A stretch of DNA of 64,000 nucleotides from Conchocele bisecta (GCA_029237695.1 CM055274.1:18527505-18591504), one strand, 5' to 3'; counted from the first letter of the stretch, positions 41,301 to 53,996 are shown. Program-made: numbers and translations. The notes: generated from the sequence alone by a model not told the origin.

Positions 41301-44300
41301 TGAATTGCGTTCAATATTTTATTTTATTGTATGGTATTGAATTGTATTACATTGTGAATTTTATTGTATTTCATTACATCACATTGTTTCATTGTGAATT
41401 GAATTTTTATTTTTTGCAATGCATATTGCCAAATTGCATTTTTGTATTGTATTGTAACATTGTTTTGCATGCAATTTGTATTTTATTGTATTGTATGTTG
41501 CAATGCATTCGTATTTAATACATTGCCAATGTATGAAATTGGTATTTTTTAATTTTAATTTATTGTATTATTGTATTGTTTGATTTGCATTTTGTTGCAT
41601 TGTATTGTATTGTACATATATATTTATGTAATTGTATTGTATTGCAGTGTGTTACATTGTATTGCATTGTAATGCATTGTATTGTACACACCTTGAATTA
41701 TATGGTATTGTGTTGTATTATATTACATTGCACTGTATTGTACTGTACATACATTGCATTTTAATTGTATTGTATTGTATTTTATTGTATTGCATTGCAT
41801 TGTATTGTACATGAATTGCGTTCAATTTTATTTTATTGTATGTTATTGTATTGTATTGCATTGTGAATTGTATTGTACTTTAGTGCATCATATTGCATTG
41901 TATTGTACATGAATTGCGTGCAATTTTATTTTATTGTATGTTATTGTATTGTATTGCATTGTGAATTGTATTGTACTTTAGTGCATCATATTGCATTGTG
42001 AATTGCATTGTATTTTATTGCATCATATTGCATTGTGAATTGTATTGTATTTTAGTGCATCATATTGCATTGTGAATTGTATTGTATTTTATTGCATCAT
42101 ATTGCATTGTGAATTGTATTGTATTTTATTGCATCATATTGCATTGTATTGTATTGTACATGTTTTGCATGTAATTGCATTTTATTTTATTGTATTTTAT
42201 TGTACTTTATTGTATTTTATTGTATTTTATTGCATCATATTGCATTGCATTGTATGGTACATGTTTTGCTGGCAATTGTATTGTATTTTATTGTATTGTA
42301 TTGCATTGCATCGTATTTTACATGCATTGCATTAAATTGTATTTCATTTTATTGTATTGCATGTATTGTATTGTATTGCATTTTATTGCATTGATTGTAT
42401 TGTAGATATGTTGTATGTAATTGGTATTGATATTTGCAATGTATTTGCATTATAGGGTCATTGTTATTTGTACAAACCCCCCTTTTTTTGGGGGGGGTAT
42501 AATTTTTTTCCAAATTGTATTGATTTTGGCATTCATTTTATTACATTGCACTGTTAAAAGTTGTAGTTGAGCTATTGGCAATTTGCATTGTAATAGTATT
42601 TGCATTATTTTTATTGCATTGTATTGTACTACTCCCCTTGGGAATTTTTCCCATTGTATTGTTTTGCATGAATAATTACATTGCACTGGTATTGTGATTG
42701 AGCATGCATTGCATTGTAATTGTATCTTGCATTATTAAGTGCATTGTATTGTTACCACCCCTTGAATTAGCATTGTATTGTTTTGCATTAATTTTATTAC
42801 ATTTGCCACTGTCATTGTATTTGAGGCATTGCATTTTGCATTGTTAAATTGTTATTGCATTATATTGCATTGTATTTGTTATTGTATTTGTATTGTATTT
42901 TATATATTTGCCTTGTATTATTGTAATTGTAGTATATATTATTGCATTGTTTTATTCTATTGGTACATATATTGCATGGAATAATTGTATTTTGATATTT
43001 TATTGCATCATATTTGCATTGTGAATTGTATTGGTATTTTTAGTGGGCATCAATATTGCATTGTGAATTGTATTGTATTTTTATTGCATTCATATGTTGG
43101 CATTGTGAATTGTTATTGTATTTTTATTGCATCATATTTTGCCATTGTGAATTGTATTGTATTTTTATTGAATTCAATATTGCATTGTGGAATTGTATTG
43201 TATTTTATTGCATTTCATCAGGGCCATTGTATTGTATTGTACATGTTTTGCGTGTTGTTAATTGCATTTTTATTTTATCTTGTTTTTTATTGTATTAGTA
43301 TTTTATTTTTTTGTATTTTATTGTATTTTAATTGCATCATATTGCATTGTACATTGTATTGGTTACATTGTTTTTGCTCTGGGCAAGTTGGTATTGTATT
43401 TTATTGTATTGTATTTTGCATTTGCATAGTATTTTACATGCATTTGCATTAAATTGTATTTAATTTTAATTTTTTGTATTGCATGTATTGTGATTGTTGT
43501 TATTGCATTTTATTGCATTGTTATTGTAGATATGTTGGTATGTAATTGTATTGTTTATTGCAAATGTATTGCATAATTTTAGTGCATTGTATTGTAAACC
43601 CACTTGAAATTTCATTGTATTGTTTTGCATTATTTTATTACCATTTGCAACTGTATTGTATTGGCATGGCATTGCATTGCAATTGTTAATTAGTATTGCA
43701 TTATACGTGGATTGGTATTGTATCACCCCTTGAATTTTCATTGTAATTGTTTTGCATTAAATTATTACATTGCATACTATTTTGTTAATTGAGCATGCCA
43801 TTTGTCATTTGGTAAATTTGTATTGGCATTATAGTGCCATTGTTGTTATTGTACACCCCTTGGAATTGCATTGTATTGTTGTTTTGCATTATTAGTTTTA
43901 CATTGCACTGTATTGTTATTGAGCATGCATGCATTTTGCATTTGTAAATTGTATTGCATTATATTGCATTCTATTTTGTTGATTATATTATTGCATGGTA
44001 TTTGTATTGTAGTATATATTGCATTGTATTCTGATTTGTACATAGATGTTGCATGGAATTGGATTTGTATTTTATTTTTTGGCATTTTTATTGCATTTAG
44101 TATTTTGTATTGTATGATTATATTGTATGTAATTTGTATTGTATTGGCAATGTTTATTGCAATTATAGTGTACATATATTGCATTGGAATTGTATTGTAT
44201 TTTGTTGCATCATATTGCATTGCATTGTATAGTACATGTTTTGCATGTAATTGTATTGTATTGTATTGTATTTTATTCCATTGCATTGTGCATGCATTGC

Positions 44301-46800
44301 ATTGTATTGCATGTATTGTATTTTATTGCATAATTTTGCATGTTTTGCATGTAATTGTATTGCATTTTATTGCATTGCATTGCATTGTATTGCATTGCAT
44401 TGCATTGCATTGCATTGCATTGCATTGCATTGCATTGCATTGCATTGCATTGCATTGCATTGTGCATGCATTGCATTGTATTGCATTATATTGCTTTGCA
44501 TTGTATTTAATATTGTACATGCATTGCATGTTATTGTATTGTATTGTATTGAATTGCATTGCATTGTATGTGCATGCATTGCATTGTATTACATTGCATT
44601 TTATTGCATTGTACATGCATTGCATTGTAATTGAATTTCACTATATTGCTTTGTTTTGTATTGTATTGTACATGCATTGCATGTTATTGTATTGTATGTT
44701 ATTGTATTGAATTACATTGCATTGTATTGTGCATGCATTTCATTGTATTACATTGCATTCTATTGTATTGTACATGCATTACATTTTAATTGAATTGCAT
44801 TATATTGCATTGTGTTGCATTGTATTATATTGCATTGTATTGTAGTGTACATATATTGCATGGAATTTTATTATATTTTATTGCATCATTTTGCATGTTT
44901 TGCATGTAATTGTATTGTATTGTATTTTATTGCATTGCATTGCATTGCATTGCATTGCATTGCATTGCATTGCATTGCATTGCATTGCATTACATTGCAT
45001 TGCATTGCATTGCATTGCATTGTCCATGCATTGCATTGCATTGTATTGCATTGTATTGTATTATATTGCATTGTATTGTAGTGTACATATATTGCATGGA
45101 ATTTTATTATATTTTATTGCATCATTTTGCATGTTTTGCATGTAATTGTATTGTATTGTATTTTATTGCATTGCATTGCATTGCATTGCATTGCATTGCA
45201 TTGCATTGCATTGCATTGCATTGCATTGCATTGCATTGTCCATGCATTGCATTGCATTGTATTGCATTGTATTGTATTATATTGTACATGCATTGCATGT
45301 TATTGTATTGTATTGTATTTTATTGTATTGAATTGCATTGCATTGTATGTGCATGTATTGCATTGTATTGCATTGCATTGTATTGCATTGTACATTGTAA
45401 TTTCAATATATTGCTTTGTTTTGTATTGTATTGTACATGCATTGCATGTTATTGTATTGTATGTTATTGTATTGAATTAGATTGCATTGTATTGTGCATG
45501 CATTTCATTGTATTACATTGCATTCTATTGTATTGTACATGCATTACATTTTAATTGAATTGCATTATATTGAATTGTGTTGCATTGTATTATATTGCAT
45601 TGTATTGTAGTGTACATATATTTCATGGAATTGTATTTTATTTTATTGCATCATTTTGCATGTTTTGCATGTAATTGTATTGTATTTTATTGCATTGCAT
45701 TGCATTGCATTGTATTGTGCATGCATTGTGCATGCATTGTGCATGCATTGTATTGTATTATATTGTACATGCATTGTATGTTATTGTATTATATTGTATT
45801 TTATTTAATTTATTGTATTTTATTGTATTGAATTGCATTGCATTGTATGTGCATGCATTGCATTGTATTACATTGCATTGTATTGCATTGTACATGCATT
45901 GCATTGTATTTGAATTTCACTATATTGTTTTGTATTGTATTGTATTGTACAAGCATTGCATGTTATTGTATTGTATGTTATTATATTGAATTACATTGCA
46001 TTGTATTGTACATGCATTGCATTGTATTACATTGCATTCTATTGTATTGTACATGCATTACATTTTTAATTGAATTGCATTATATTGCATTGTGTTGTAT
46101 TGCACATATATTGCATGAAATTGTATTGTACTGTATTACATTGTATTGTATTGTATTGCATTGTATTGCATTATATTGTATTGTATTGCTTTACATTACA
46201 TTGTATTGTATTGCATTGTACATGTATTGCATTGCATTTTATTGTATTGCATTGCATTGCATCGTATTGTATTGTATTGTACATGCATTGCATTGAATTG
46301 AATTGAATTGTGTTGTATTGAATTGTATTGCATTGCATTGCATTGTATTTTACATGTATTGCATGAAATTGTATTGTATTTTATTGCATCATATTGCATT
46401 GTATTGTATTGTACATGTTTTGTATGTAATTGTATTATATTTTATTGTATTGCTTTGTATCGTATTGTATTGTACATGTATTGCATTAAATTGCATTGCA
46501 TTGCATTGTATTGTATTGTATTTTACTGTGTTATTTTGTATTGTATTGTATTATATTGCATTATATTGCATTGCGTTGTACATGTATTACATTGAATTGC
46601 ATTGTATTTTATTGTATTGCATTGTATTGTACATATATTGCATGAACTTGTATTGTATTTTATTGCATTGTATTGTATTGTACATTTATTGCATTTTATT
46701 TTTTTGTAATGTATTGCATTGCATTGTATTGCATTGCATTGCATTGCATTGCATTGTATTGTAATGTGTCGTACCGTATCGCATTGCAATGTATGTTAAT
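38378..46800. repeat. 8.4-kb pentanucleotide satellite (TTGTA/TTGCA)
   Basis: Almost continuous five-base phrase ATTGT/ATTGC with variants TTACA, TGTAC and TTTTA. Pure TTGTA stretches occur (about 40790-40865), as do pure TTGCA stretches (44366-44461, 44930-45020, 45160-45240). Longer reused phrases include TTGAACATACATTGCATTG before 41000, a 37-bp unit with GCATCATATTGCATTGTGAA at 42018-42140, and a roughly 520-bp offset duplication (41095-41320 against 41612-41850). A five-base unit without stops in most frames gives long LYCIV-type readings on plus and YNTIQ-type on minus; none is a gene. Confidence 0.97.
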
Positions 46801-47245
46801 ATATTGTATTGTATATACGTTCGCATTGCTAAAGTCCTACTGATCCCGTATAGGTCGAGTACGAGTAATTGAAAAGATATTGGCAAATGGTCTGCAAACG
46901 AAGTTTTCACTAATTCAGCGACTCATTTGCACAGCGCGGAATTACTTCAACAATTAAATTGCAGCGGTAATTGAATTTGTCTGGCGTTGGAACTCTTTTT
47001 CTGGCACGTGGTGATGTATTAATGCGATCATGCGCAAAAGCGATAACAGCACTGTGCATGCGCCGTTGGAACTATTTTCTGCGGCGTCGTAAGTTTTGAC
47101 CGCGTTGATTGTCAATATGATTTCGTAACAGGACGTGTTGTGTGTGTATATTGGCTAGAATGACCCGGATATAGCTATAGGCACCAGTTTAGTCGCAGTA
47201 AGTATGCATACACAGCGGATCTTATACGAGTGAAGATTTAATGAT
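46801..47245. other. unassigned DNA
   Basis: Unique sequence right of the satellite; nothing recognised. Confidence 0.55.
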
Positions 47246-47440
47246 GTTTATTAAACGAGTTTACTGATGTCATAATAAACGAGGCTATGCCGAGTTTCTT
47301 ATGATATCAGTCAACTCGTTTAATAAATATAATATTAAATCAACACACTGACCACCTAGCGTGTTTTCTGTACCGAATTCATTTGCATATTTATTACACT
47401 AGTGTATTATGAGTTGTATTACACCGTTTGATTACGCTGT
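47246..47440. mobile_element. FB16 element, copy 3
   Basis: Hairpin with TTAAACGAGTTTACTGATGT and AACTCGTTTAATAAATAT around ACGAGGCTATGCCGAGTTTC, then TTGCATATTTATTACACTAG as in copies 1 and 2. Confidence 0.78.
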
Positions 47441-47478
47441 GAAAGCAGTTTATGCTATAAATTTGCCTATGTACATTT

Positions 47479-47640
47479 TCAATGTCCTTGGATATTAATT
47501 ATATGTTGTCGTCTGCTGTTTATGGCTTAGTGGCAACACGTATTCATGTATTTCCTTATTTCAATGTCCTTGGATATTAATTATATGTTGTCGTCTGCTG
47601 TTTATGGCTTAGTGGCAACACGTATTCATGTATTTCCTTA
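47479..47640. repeat. 81-bp perfect tandem duplication
   Basis: TTCAATGTCCTTGGATATTA starts at 47478 and 47559. The two 81-base copies appear identical, so the duplication is recent or the sequence was duplicated in assembly. Each copy carries TGTCGTCTGCTGTTTATGG, an FB17 word. Confidence 0.92.
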
Positions 47641-47669
47641 TGCACTTTCCCATGGCCTTTAACAACCAT

Positions 47670-47850
47670 TACAGTTCAGAATAAAATTGTGTCGTCTGCT
47701 GTTTATTTTTCATTTTCTATTTTTTATGATGAAAACATGTTTTGATAGCGCATGTGAATTGTCTGCAATTGAGACACTTCTCATTAAAATATGTTTGTTG
47801 TTATAAATGATTGAAAATGAGAAACAGCAGAAGACAACATTCGGCTCCCG
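47670..47850. mobile_element. FB17 fragment
   Basis: GTGTCGTCTGCTGTTTATTT and GAGAAACAGCAGAAGACAAC are inverted around ATGATGAAAACATG. Confidence 0.7.
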
Positions 47851-47930
47851 CCTTTTAGAAATTTAAACCCACCCTAGGAATTGCCTCTTGTTCAGACCAT
47901 GTGACTATGTATCCTGTCAATAGTCTGTTT

Positions 47931-48452
47931 CACGAAAGCTGCCCAAATTTTACGGCCATATAAACAATTAAAAAACAATATTTCTTTCGATAATATTAAA
48001 TTAAAGGAAAATTTAAGAATGAGCCTTCTTTTTATTTCGTGAAATTTTGCCAAATATTGATTTTATTGCGAAAACATGAAGATGTCTATGGGGATTTAAC
48101 ATGGGGAATTTGTTTTTAATTTCAGAAATATTGGACCGATTTTTAAAATTTAACCTTTGTTTTTTCCTTAGTTAGATCATTTCCCAGCTATCTAGTCAGG
48201 TTTCAGAGTAAATATCCAATTTTTTTCGTTTTTTGACTCCTCCCACACTTCCTTACCTCTTTTTCCCCCATGTTAAATTCCCATAGAGAAATAAATTTTT
48301 CGTAATAAAATAAATATTTGACCAAATTTCACGAAAGAAAAAGAAGGCTCATTCTTAAATTTTCCTTTAATTTAATATTATCAAAAAAAAAATTGTTTTT
48401 GAATTGTCTATATAGCCGTAAAATTTGGGCAGCTTTCATGAAACAGACAGTA
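47931..48452. mobile_element. FB7 MITE
   Basis: GTCTGTTTCACGAAAGCTGC to GCAGCTTTCATGAAACAGAC; inner arms ATTTTACGGC and AAGAATGAGCCTTCTTTTTA. TA at the right edge. The ORF at 48318-48803 begins inside it and is not a gene. Confidence 0.85.
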
Positions 48453-48566
48453 ATTCCCCGAGCGTGTCTGGGAAGACATAGTGTGTATTGCAACATGTAT
48501 AAGATCTATACTATGTGCAATTATTTGATTTTTTGTGGCAAAACGTACTTTTTATTTATCAAAATT

Positions 48567-48734
48567 AACCCTAAATATTCGGACACAATTTTCTTTGGGA
48601 AACGTTTCCCAACACAAAATGAATTATATCCAAATACATTGTTACTGTCATTAAACCAATTCTGTCATACTAACCCTAAATATTGGCACGCTCTCAGTTC
48701 GGGGGAAATAACTGGTGTCCGAATATTTAGGGTT
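48567..48734. repeat. inverted repeat AACCCTAAATATTCGGACAC
   Basis: The 20-base word at the left and its complement GTGTCCGAATATTTAGGGTT at the right, with a partial third copy TAACCCTAAATATTGGCAC near 48671. Probably a MITE of unknown family. Confidence 0.8.
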
Positions 48735-48831
48735 ATTACGGTAATTGGTGTGTTTTATATTATATATCTTAGTTCCAAGTATAAGTGTACACATTGGTTA
48801 TGAACGGAGGAATACATAGAGGATATTCATA

Positions 48832-48963
48832 TTTTTGCAACGAATATTACATATATGTTCATCGAGTGGAGTGAAATGTCTATATTTCTCGAGTGAATTA
48901 TGGACATTTCACACCACGAGCTGAACTTATATGTCATATTCGTTGCTAAAATATGAATATTCT
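48832..48963. repeat. inverted repeat
   Basis: ATATTCATATTTTTGCAACG pairs with CGTTGCTAAAATATGAATAT; inner GTGAAATGTC/GACATTTCAC. Confidence 0.82.
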
Positions 48964-49199
48964 ATTTATTATATACCGCTCCATGGAAATTAGCAGTTTC
49001 TTAGACTGTATACGGTAATGAATGTGTATTTGCAGCCTATTTGCGCTGTTTTCTTTCTAAATACAGAATATGAATATAGATAGCGGAAGTAGTCGTATTT
49101 TCACCGGAAGTTGTTTATTTCATCGATGAGGACATATGACTTGTATTTACATCGTATAACTATGTATTTCATTGGTAGGTATATAATAAAGTGGCTTAT

Positions 49200-49345
49200 T
49201 CAGGGGAGGGGGGCCCGGCGCGCGCCCTACTAAAATTCGGCGTGTAAAGATTGTTGTTGCTCTAAAATGTGCCATAACTCAGCAGTGTGTTATAGATATA
49301 TGAATGAAACTTTTTCCCGGGGTGGGGGGGGGGGGGGGGGACGCA
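49200..49345. repeat. G-rich simple stretch
   Basis: GGGGGGCCCGGCGCGCGCCC near 49206 and a run of about 16 G near 49325. Probably a piece of an FB22-type element. Confidence 0.6.
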
Positions 49346-49493
49346 TGCCTGCGAACCCCCTAGTAACCCAACTAACTACCCAAACTGTATCTTGATTTTC
49401 TTCTTAAATTTCGAATACACAGCTTCAACAAGCGTATTTATATCTGATGATACTTGTGGTCATTCCGTAAGGCAATTCATGAGGCTGGCTTCC

Positions 49494-50100
49494 TTAAAGG
49501 TACATGCCCGCTCAGTAGGCACAAACTGTTCTCTATATCAGAGACATCATCTGAGACATTTGCTGGTAAAACAAACATTCATTCACCATTACTCCACGTA
49601 TTGATTGGCCACTCAGTAGGCACAAAATGTTCTTTATATCAGAGACATCATCTGAGACATTTTCTGGTAAAATAAACATACATTCACCATTACCTCACGT
49701 ATTGATTGGCATTATTATACATTTTATATCAGACATACATTTCCACACTGATATCAGGGGCCATAACCGTGTTTCCTTAAAATGTTAACGGACATTACTA
49801 TATATTCTCTGTATATATTTTTGGATGTGTAATGATCATACATTATAATCTGTCGAAATATTTTTCAGGTGACGCATTTGATTAGTATAAATAATTAAAA
49901 AACATCATGTCTCATTTGCATATGAAAATAGCCTGATACCACCGCGCATCACTATCAGTAAAATAACTATTACTAAATGATTATATCTGTATAGCGGGCA
50001 CTCTTAATTTTTAGAACTGGTGGAATAGTGAAACGATTATACACTTATTTAATTCCCATAAAGAACATGGTGTGCCTACTGAGTGGGCATGTACCTTTAA
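49494..50100. mobile_element. FB15 MITE, full copy with TTAA ends
   Basis: TTAAAGGTACATGCCCGCTC to GAGTGGGCATGTACCTTTAA. The left end contains a 102-bp internal duplication (CTCAGTAGGCACAAA at 49510 and 49612). Confidence 0.92.
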
Positions 50101-50177
50101 TATATAGTAATTATAAATGTAAATGTAATACTTACCTGAAAATTGTCTTCATGTTCGGCCATTTTTCCGGAAATCTG

Positions 50178-50480
50178 TAGCCTATTTCATCAACATTGCA
50201 AAGTATACTTTAGTAGCAAAGTATAATTTGAGGGAGAAATTTTCATTTTTTTTTTAAATGTATTAATTTTTATTATACTGAATTTATTACATTATCACAG
50301 CCATTTAATGGCTGTGATAATGTAATAAATTCAGTATACTAATTCTGCATACTTTTAATCATGAAATATATGCATTTGTTAGTTCTATATGAAATAATGC
50401 ATTTCAGGAAAAATAAATGATTACTCCCTCAAAGTATACTTTGCTAGAAAAGTATCCTTTCCAATGTTGATGAAATAGGC
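50178..50480. mobile_element. FB6 MITE
   Basis: TAGCCTATTTCATCAACATT at the left and AATGTTGATGAAATAGGC at the right: the same C-to-T/G-to-A change in both arms. The internal palindrome around CATTTAATGGCTGTG is kept. Confidence 0.88.
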
Positions 50481-50543
50481 CCCTGGACTGTGCAAAACCT
50501 AAATCCTAGCGGTAGGCATAGCCAGTGTGGTCTAGGCCGTTTC

Positions 50544-52752
50544 CTACAGAGCCCCGCAGGGGACATGGATTTTGTTTTGTATTAATTCGTTCCCACGATC
50601 AATTTAACAATTCGTTTCCTTGGAATAAATTGTTAATTCGTGGGAACGAATTGTTAATTCGTGGGAACGAATTGTTAAATTGAGGAAACGAATTGTTATT
50701 TCGTGGGAACGAATTAATAAACAAGAGGGCCATGATGGCCCTTATGCGCTCACCTGACTCCATGAACACCAGAGGAAAATGTGACATTGAGTTCATATGC
50801 GTTTTAAAAAATTTGTGCTATTTTTAGATGACGGTCATCTTGGATAAAGCGATGACTCTAATTTTACCAAATCTGAAAATGCTTCACCCAAGGATCTTAA
50901 CTTACTATGAAGTTTGGCCTGCATCGGCCATGTGGTTCCTGAGAAAAAGACGTTCAAAATCTCGAATAAATGGACCTTTTGGCGGCCATCATGAATGACG
51001 TAATTATCCGATTTCGGCAAAAAATTCACCAGAGCGATCGTCTTGTCGATATCTTCGATTTGATATACGACATGGCTATATTCTATCAACAATGAAATTT
51101 AACCCCTATTTGACCCCGGGCAATGCCCATTTTTGTCACCAGGGTCACCGTTTAAACAATTTTGAAAGAGCATTGTACATCGATCATTTTTACCAACTTT
51201 CATCGAAATCCTGCTGGCGGTTCATGATAAAAATATTTTTTAAGAATTTGTGCTATTTTTAGACGTCGGCCATGTTGGATTTCAGGCTAACTTAATTTCA
51301 ACAACTTTGGAAATGCTTCACCTAAGGACCATACACGTAGAGTTTGCTGACCATTGGCCAATGGGTTCATGAGACGACGATGTTTAAAAATGATGACCTT
51401 TTGACCTGTCGTCTGCCATCTTGGATGACATAATCATCCGATTCCACAAATATTGCACCAGAGCAATCGCCTCATCGATACGTTCAATTTGATATATGAC
51501 ATGAGCATATTCGGTCAAAAAATAAAATTTTACCCCAATTTGACCCCACGGGCCACGCCAATTTTTGACCCGGGGGTCACCTTTAACACCTTTGAAAGAG
51601 CATTCTACATCGATCATTGCTACCTAGTTTCGTCGAAATCCGGCAGGCGGTTCATGAGAAGAAGATTTTTTAAGAATTTGTGCTATTTTTAGACGGCGGC
51701 CATCTTGGATTAGCGACGACCTCCGTTTTAACAAATCTGAAAAGGCTTCAGCCATGGACCATGACTGTGAAGTTTTGCCACCATGGGCCAAGCGGTTCGT
51801 GTGAAGAAGAATTTTGAAAAATCTCTAATAAAAGAACGACCTTTTTACCTTTCGGCGGCCATCTTGCATGACATGACCATCCAATTTCGACAAAAAAATG
51901 TACCAGAGCAATCACCTCATCGATACGTTCAATTTGATATGACATGACTATATTCGGTCAAAAGTAAAATTTGACTCCAATTTGACCCCACGGTCTACGC
52001 CAATTTTTGACCCCGGGGTTACCATTTTAACGACTTTGAAAGAGCATTGTACATCGATCATTCCTACCAAGTTTCGCCGAAATCCGGCTAGCGGTTCATG
52101 AGAAGAAGATTTTTTAAGAATTTATGCTATTTTTAGATGGCGGCCATCTTGGATTAGCGATGACCTCCATTTTAACAAATTGAAAAGGCTTCACCCATGG
52201 ACCATAACATTTTGACCTTTCGGCGGCCATCTTAGATGACATAACCATCCGATTTCGACAAAAAGTGCACCAGGGTGATCGCCTCGTTGATACCTTGACA
52301 TATGACATGACCATATTCGGTTAAAAATAAAATTTGACCCCAATTTGACCCCACGGGCCACGCCCATTTTTGACCCCGGGGTCATCATTTTAACAACTTT
52401 GAAAGAGCATTGTACATCAATCATTCCTACCAAGTTTTGTCGAAATCCGGTTGGCAGTTGTTGAGAAGAACATTTTTGAAGAATTTGTGCTATTTTTAGA
52501 CGGCAACCATCTTGGATTACGTAATGACGTCATCTTAACAATTTTGTAATCCCCCTACCTAAGGACCATGAACATGAAGTTTGGTGACTATAGGCCCAAT
52601 GGTTACCGAGGAGAAGACGTTTGTAAATATTCACGGACGGACGACGGACGACGACCGACGGACGAAGGACACATTGCGGTAACAATAGCTCACATGAGCT
52701 TTGCTGATGTGAGCTAAAAAAGGAATTCTACATCCCAAGCGGGGCTCCGTAG
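50544..52752. mobile_element. FB20 element split by FB21
   Basis: CTACAGAGCCCCGCAGGGGA at the left, an array of palindromic words (AATTCGTTCCC/GGGAACGAATT), the FB21 insertion, then GGAATTCTACATCCCAAGCG and GGGGCTCCGTAG at the right. The uninterrupted arrangement is visible at 61621-61910. Confidence 0.85.
50722..52716. mobile_element. FB21 element with about 430-bp internal tandem repeats
   Basis: Begins CAAGAGGGCCATGATGGCCC and GCTCACCTGA; ends CGGACGGACGACGG...GCTCACATGAGCTTTGCTGA...GTGAGCTA. The interior is a tandem repeat marked by ATTTGTGCTATTTTTAGA at 50811, 51246, 51676, 52120 and 52483 (spacings 435, 430, 444, 363). Each unit carries GGCGGCCATCTTGGAT. Repeated minus-strand ORFs come from these units. 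The sequence type is widespread in bivalves as far as I recall. No transposase. Confidence 0.9.
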
Positions 52753-53995
52753 TTTCCAGCTACCGATTCATATATATTTTCCAAAAGTCATAAACATATT
52801 TTCCTAAATATCACTTAAGTAAGAAAACCGTGGGCTGTTGCATTTTCTTTGGACTGAATGCACATTAAAAACACACTATTTTGCGGACTTCTCGCAAACT
52901 GTAAACAGACTAAGTGTCTTTATTAATACAGAAAACGCACCAAACCATGGTTTTTTTCCTTAACCCTTACAATGCTGAATTGTTCAGTGCAAACATGGTT
53001 TCCATTGGAAATGATTCTGAAGTGCTGCCACACTATGCTTTCATTGAGAAAAAAAGAGAAAATATTAAGTAACAGTAGACGACCATTTTCAATTTCCCGC
53101 ATTGTACGGGTTAAGTATGAATTAGCGTTGCCTGTTGCCACATACTTCAGACACAACTGTTAACCTTCATTTATATGACAAAGTAATTTCATACTTACAA
53201 TACATTTTGGGCAGGCATATGATATAATGTTGGGATAATAAAACGAATGTGCTGTATTTGACAACCAATATTCTCCAACTTGCGAACAATATACCAGTTG
53301 GAAATGTCAAATCAATACAGAACGAATATTTCAAACGGGTTCGGAAACTTAGTTACTGGGGCTTAATGGGATAAAAACCACTTTATAACGAGCTTCATAG
53401 ATCTGATAACGTCAGGAAAATCCGATTGATTAAGAGGCTGATTTTCCGACGTAGTGAGTGCCGACATCACTGTAAACCCGGTGTGGAGATTATGCAATTA
53501 TGCGAAGTCGCAGATCCCGTGCTGCACCAATGAGTTTCATTCATGAATTTCAGCAGGCAAATGGCTGCACTGTGGCTAGACAATTATACGTTAGAAACCA
53601 TTCAAGAGTTTTACTATATACAATGGACGTTTAACCACACTAATTCATCAGATATTATTATATGTAGTATTTCAATCATTCTCATTGGCCGAAACACTGC
53701 CACGTGATTATCTACACATTGAATGTAGACCTCGGACGAAAATTCCGAGCAGCAGTTTCGCACTCTTCTGCAACTGAAATCATGCCAGCATGATACAGAT
53801 GCAAGCAAAATCACATATTTTTGCAAAAAAGTGTTTTATGCAGTGGAAAACATCATATGATGTTTTTTATATATTTACTAGAAGGCCCATAGGAAGAATT
53901 CGAAACTAACCAACTCGCCCGAGGACTGCTACCTTATTACACTGTTAGTGACTGCTTCCCGATTTTCTGAATATTCGTGGTAAGGGTCATATTAT
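52753..53995. other. unassigned DNA with FB17 fragment
   Basis: An FB17 remnant lies at about 52955-53115 (GGAAATGATTCTGAAGTGCT, AGTAGACGACCATT). Otherwise no supported feature. Confidence 0.55.
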
Positions 53996-53996
53996 A

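Noticed and set aside
38311..46910. Many long ORFs on both strands (LYCIV/CIVLY-type and YNTIQ/NTIQY-type proteins) up to 279 residues
   Set aside because: They are translations of a five-base repeat that rarely creates stops. Composition is purely repetitive, both strands are open at once, and no domain is present.
48318..48803. A 161-codon ORF right of FB7
   Set aside because: It begins inside the FB7 terminal region and crosses an unrelated inverted repeat; no domain recognised.
50835..52433. Repeated small ORFs with similar peptides, as if a small gene family
   Set aside because: Their similarity comes from the 430-bp non-coding tandem units of FB21; frames are broken differently in each unit.
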